DNA of 7,222 bases, from the NCBI GenBank assembly GCA_021731215.1, contig JAKFXU010000380.1, forward strand, positions 1-7,222. The letters run 5' to 3'. The position numbers were made by a program, and so were the translations under genes. The DNA comes from Rhodoferax sp. GTDB lineage: Bacteria; Pseudomonadota; Gammaproteobacteria; Burkholderiales; Burkholderiaceae_C. The notes below the pieces were generated by a model that saw only the letters and a list, made by a program, of their open reading frames with translations, was not told the DNA's origin and searched no databases. Below, in pieces: positions 4,376 through 7,222 of the stretch. The first letter of the stretch is position 1. Each line of letters starts with the position of its first letter.

Positions 4376-7222
4376 TTAGACCAGCACGCGCTCGATGCCG
4401 CCCGCATTGGCTTTTTTGACGTAATCGGGCAGCCATTGCGCCCCCAGAATCTGGTTTGCCATCTCGACCACGATGTAGTCGGCCTGCAGCAAACCGTTTT
4501 GCAGGTCGTCACCGAAGCGGCTCAAACCCTGCAGGCAGGCCGGGCACGAGGTGAGAATCTTGATATTTTCCTTGGCGCTGACCTGCGCCTGCGCGCGCAA
4601 CTGGAGTTCGCCCTTGCGAATTTCTTCCTCCTTGCGAAAGCGCACCTGGGTCGAGACATCAGGACGGTTCAGGGCCAGCGTGCCGGACTCACCGCAGCAG
4701 CGCTCGGACTGGATCACGTTTTCGCCCAGCAGCGCCCTGACCGTTTTGATCGGCTCCTGCAGCTTCATCGGGCTGTGGCAGGGGTCGTGAAACAAGAAGG
4801 AGCCGGCGTTTTTCAAGGTGATACCTTTCTCCAGCAGGTACTCATGAATATCGATGATGCGGCTGCCGGGGAATATCTGGTCGAATTCGTAGCCCTGCAA
4901 CTGGTCAAAGCAGGTGCCACAACTCACCACCACGGTCTTGATGTCGAGATAGTTCAAGGTGTTGGCCACGCGGTGAAACAGCACCCGGTTGTCGGTGATC
5001 ATTTTCTCGGCTTTGTCAAACTGGCCGGCGCCGCGCTGCGGGTAGCCGCAACACAGATAGCCCGGCGGCAGCACCGTCTGCACCCCGGCGTGCCACAGCA
5101 TGGCCTGGGTCGCCAAACCAACCTGGCTGAACAGGCGTTCCGAGCCGCAGCCGGGGAAATAGAACACCGCCTCGGTCTCGGCCGTGGTGGCCTGGGGGTC
5201 GCGGATGATGGGCACGTAGTCCTTGTCCTCGATATCGAGCAGGGCACGGGCGGTCCTTTTCGGCAAGCCACCGGGCAATTTCTTGTTGACAAAGTGGATC
5301 ACCTGCTCCTTGAGCGGCGCAGTGCCCACGGTCGCCGGCGGCGCCTTGGTCTGCTTGCGGGCGATGACTTTCAAAACGTCTGCCGCCATGCGCTGCGCCT
5401 TGATGGCGACGTTGACCATCACCGAGCGTGCCAGCTTGATGGTTTCGGGGCGGGTGGCGTTGAGCATGAACATGGCGGCGGCACCGGCCGGGCGGAACGT
5501 CTTCTGACCCATCTTGCGCAACAGATTGCGCATATTCATGGTGACGTCGCCAAAGTCGATGTCCACCGGGCACGGCAACAGGCACTTGTGGCACACCGTG
5601 CAATGGTCGGCTATATCTTCAAACTCCTGCCAGTGCTTGATGCTGATGCCGCGGCGGGTCTGCTCTTCGTACAGAAAGGCCTCGACCAGCAGCGAGGTGG
5701 CCAGAATCTTGTTGCGCGGGCTGTACAGCAAATTGGCGCGCGGCACATGGGTCGAACATACTGGTTTGCACTTGCCGCAGCGCAAGCAGTCTTTCACGCT
5801 GTCGGCGATGGCGCCAATGTCGCTTTGCTGCATGATGAGCGACTCGTGCCCCATCAGACCGAAGCTGGGGGTGTAGGCGTTGGTCAGGTCAGCGCTTAGA
5901 CCCCGTCCCACTTGCTTTAGCAGCTCCGAATTTCGTATCAGCTTGCCTTTGTTGAAATGCCCTTGCGGGTCGATCCTGGCTTTGTACTCAGCGAAGGGGC
6001 GCAGCTCCTCGTCGCTCAAAAATTCCAGCTTGGTGATGCCGATGCCATGTTCGCCCGAGATCACGCCATCGAGTGAGCGCGCCAGCGCCATGATGCGTTT
6101 GACGGCGCCGTGCGCCGCCTGCAGCATGTCGTAATCGTCGCTGTTGACGGGGATGTTGGTGTGCACATTGCCGTCCCCCGCGTGCATGTGCAGCGCCGCC
6201 CAGACGCGGCCCTTGAGCACGCGCTGGTGTAGCGCGTTGCACTCGCGCAGAATCGCCTCAAAGGCGCCGCCGACAAAAATATTCTGCAGCGGCAGCCGCA
6301 GTTGCGTCTTCCAACTGGCGCGCAGGCTGTGGTCCTGCAACTGGAAAAACAGCGTGTCGACATCGCGCAGCCAACCCGCCCACAGCGTACGCACCGTGCC
6401 AATCAGGGCCAGCGCCTGCGCCACGCGGTCTTCCAACAATTCAGCCGACGGGATTTCATTGGCGTCGTCGTGCTTGCCCAGCGGCAAACTGCCGGCGGCA
6501 AAAAACGCTTCGAGCTCGTCGCACAAGGCGATCTTGTTGCGCAGACTCAATTCGATGTTGATGCGCTCGATGCCGTCGGTATATTCGGCCATGCGCGGTA
6601 GCGGGATCACCACGTCTTCGTTGATCTTGAAGGCGTTGGTGTGCCTGGAAATGGCCGCCGTGCGCTTGCGATCGAGCCAGAACTTCTTGCGCGCCTCCGG
6701 ACTGATGGCAATAAAGCCTTCGCCAGCGCGCGAGTTGGCAATGCGCACCACTTCGGAGCTGGCGCGGGCCACGGCATCGGCGTCGTCACCGGCAATGTCG
6801 CCCACCAGCACCATCTTGGGCAAACCACCGCGTTTGGACTTGGTGGCATAACCGACTGCCTTCAGGTAGCGGTCGTCCAGATGCTCAAGCCCGGCGAGCA
6901 GCACGCCCGAGCGTTTCTGCTCGGCAAACATGAAGTCCTTGATCTCGACAATGCTGGGCACCGCATGCCTGGCATTGCCAAAAAACTCCAGGCACACGGT
7001 GCGGGTGTGGCGCGGCAGGCGGTGCACCACCCAGCGCGCACTGGTGATCAAGCCGTCGCAGCCTTCTTTCTGGATGCCCGGCAGACCGCTCAGAAATTTA
7101 TCGGTCACGTCCTTGCCCAGACCCTCCTTGCGGAAGGATTTGCCAGGAATGTCAAGCCGCTCGGTACGAATCAGCGTTTTGCCGTCGGCCTTGAAATACT
7201 TCAACTCAAAACTGGCAACTTC
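4376..7222 (-). CDS. FAD-linked oxidoreductase with two 4Fe-4S motifs and two CCG domains (5' end outside window)
   Basis: The frame is open from the right edge to TAA at 4378-4376, giving 948 visible residues; family members of this fused type are roughly 1,280-1,300 long, so about 330 N-terminal residues, including most of the FAD-binding domain, are missing. Numbering from the edge: the end of the FAD-binding domain ([17 protein letters not shown], about 46-62); a GlcD/D-lactate dehydrogenase-type C-terminal domain with [11 protein letters not shown] (346-356) and [14 protein letters not shown] (385-398); two ferredoxin-type 4Fe-4S motifs, CxxCxxCxxxC at 479-489 and 541-551 (the second followed by Pro); then two GlpC/HdrB-like cysteine-rich CCG domains (Cys692, CC724-725, Cys768, Cys771; and Cys815, CC842-843, Cys893, Cys896). 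This is a GlcD-GlcF or D-lactate-dehydrogenase-like fusion that should oxidise a 2-hydroxyacid and pass electrons to quinone; the substrate is not known. The family is often listed as FAD/FMN-binding oxidoreductase (DUF3683). It is likely the first visible gene of an operon with the HIT gene. Confidence 0.93.
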   Translation of the reverse strand, partial: EVASFELKYFKADGKTLIRTERLDIPGKSFRKEGLGKDVTDKFLSGLPGIQKEGCDGLITSARWVVHRLPRHTRTVCLEFFGNARHAVPSIVEIKDFMFAEQKRSGVLLAGLEHLDDRYLKAVGYATKSKRGGLPKMVLVGDIAGDDADAVARASSEVVRIANSRAGEGFIAISPEARKKFWLDRKRTAAISRHTNAFKINEDVVIPLPRMAEYTDGIERINIELSLRNKIALCDELEAFFAAGSLPLGKHDDANEIPSAELLEDRVAQALALIGTVRTLWAGWLRDVDTLFFQLQDHSLRASWKTQLRLPLQNIFVGGAFEAILRECNALHQRVLKGRVWAALHMHAGDGNVHTNIPVNSDDYDMLQAAHGAVKRIMALARSLDGVISGEHGIGITKLEFLSDEELRPFAEYKARIDPQGHFNKGKLIRNSELLKQVGRGLSADLTNAYTPSFGLMGHESLIMQQSDIGAIADSVKDCLRCGKCKPVCSTHVPRANLLYSPRNKILATSLLVEAFLYEEQTRRGISIKHWQEFEDIADHCTVCHKCLLPCPVDIDFGDVTMNMRNLLRKMGQKTFRPAGAAAMFMLNATRPETIKLARSVMVNVAIKAQRMAADVLKVIARKQTKAPPATVGTAPLKEQVIHFVNKKLPGGLPKRTARALLDIEDKDYVPIIRDPQATTAETEAVFYFPGCGSERLFSQVGLATQAMLWHAGVQTVLPPGYLCCGYPQRGAGQFDKAEKMITDNRVLFHRVANTLNYLDIKTVVVSCGTCFDQLQGYEFDQIFPGSRIIDIHEYLLEKGITLKNAGSFLFHDPCHSPMKLQEPIKTVRALLGENVIQSERCCGESGTLALNRPDVSTQVRFRKEEEIRKGELQLRAQAQVSAKENIKILTSCPACLQGLSRFGDDLQNGLLQADYIVVEMANQILGAQWLPDYVKKANAGGIERVLV

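Noticed and set aside
4331..5899. 522-codon open frame on the plus strand opposite the oxidoreductase gene
   Set aside because: It lies wholly antisense to a gene with unmistakable motifs. Its translation is rich in His, Gln, Val and Leu without family character, the usual result of GC-biased codons read in reverse.
1..7222. Mobile element, defence system, CRISPR array or RNA gene
   Set aside because: No transposase, integrase, nuclease or phage-type protein, no regularly spaced repeats and no tRNA- or rRNA-like stretch was seen; genes fill nearly all of the window.

Overview
This window reads as one gene strand from a GC-rich betaproteobacterium. Protein style and gene order (ubiE, a Tim44-like gene, ubiJ, ubiB) fit Burkholderiales, most likely the Comamonadaceae (Rhodoferax or Polaromonas type). 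The taxonomic call is recognition from family memory, not a database match. All seven genes I accept lie on the minus strand, so transcription runs from the right edge to the left edge.

Layout in transcription order: (1) 7222-4376, a very large FAD-dependent, Fe-S-containing oxidoreductase cut by the right edge, so its N-terminus and promoter are outside the window; (2) 4374-3931, a HIT-family protein starting one base after the previous stop; (3) 3887-3474, a DUF971 (gamma-butyrobetaine hydroxylase N-domain-like) protein with a strong ribosome binding site; (4) a 144-base gap; (5) 3329-2598, ubiE, the ubiquinone/menaquinone C-methyltransferase; (6) 2543-1587, a secreted or membrane-anchored Tim44-like protein; (7) 1517-966, ubiJ, an SCP2-type lipid-binding accessory factor; (8) 969-1, ubiB, an atypical kinase-like ATPase, cut by the left edge at residue 323. 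ubiJ and ubiB overlap by four bases (ATGA).

Functionally, the left half is a ubiquinone biosynthesis cluster: UbiE is a ring methylase, UbiJ belongs to the soluble Ubi complex, and UbiB is needed for ubiquinone production or lipid handling. It is the gammaproteobacterial ubiE-ubiJ-ubiB order with a Tim44-like gene inserted. The right half encodes a 2-hydroxyacid-dehydrogenase-like flavo-iron-sulfur enzyme that plausibly feeds electrons to the quinone pool, plus two small conserved proteins. A respiratory dehydrogenase next to quinone synthesis makes metabolic sense, but the link is inference.

There is no sign of mobile elements, CRISPR arrays, tRNA or rRNA genes, phage genes or defence systems. 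No gap exceeds 144 bases. I find no obviously new system. The points most worth a second look are the Tim44-like gene inside the ubi cluster, the competing G-tract structure in front of ubiJ, and the unexplained association of the flavo-Fe-S enzyme, HIT and DUF971 genes.
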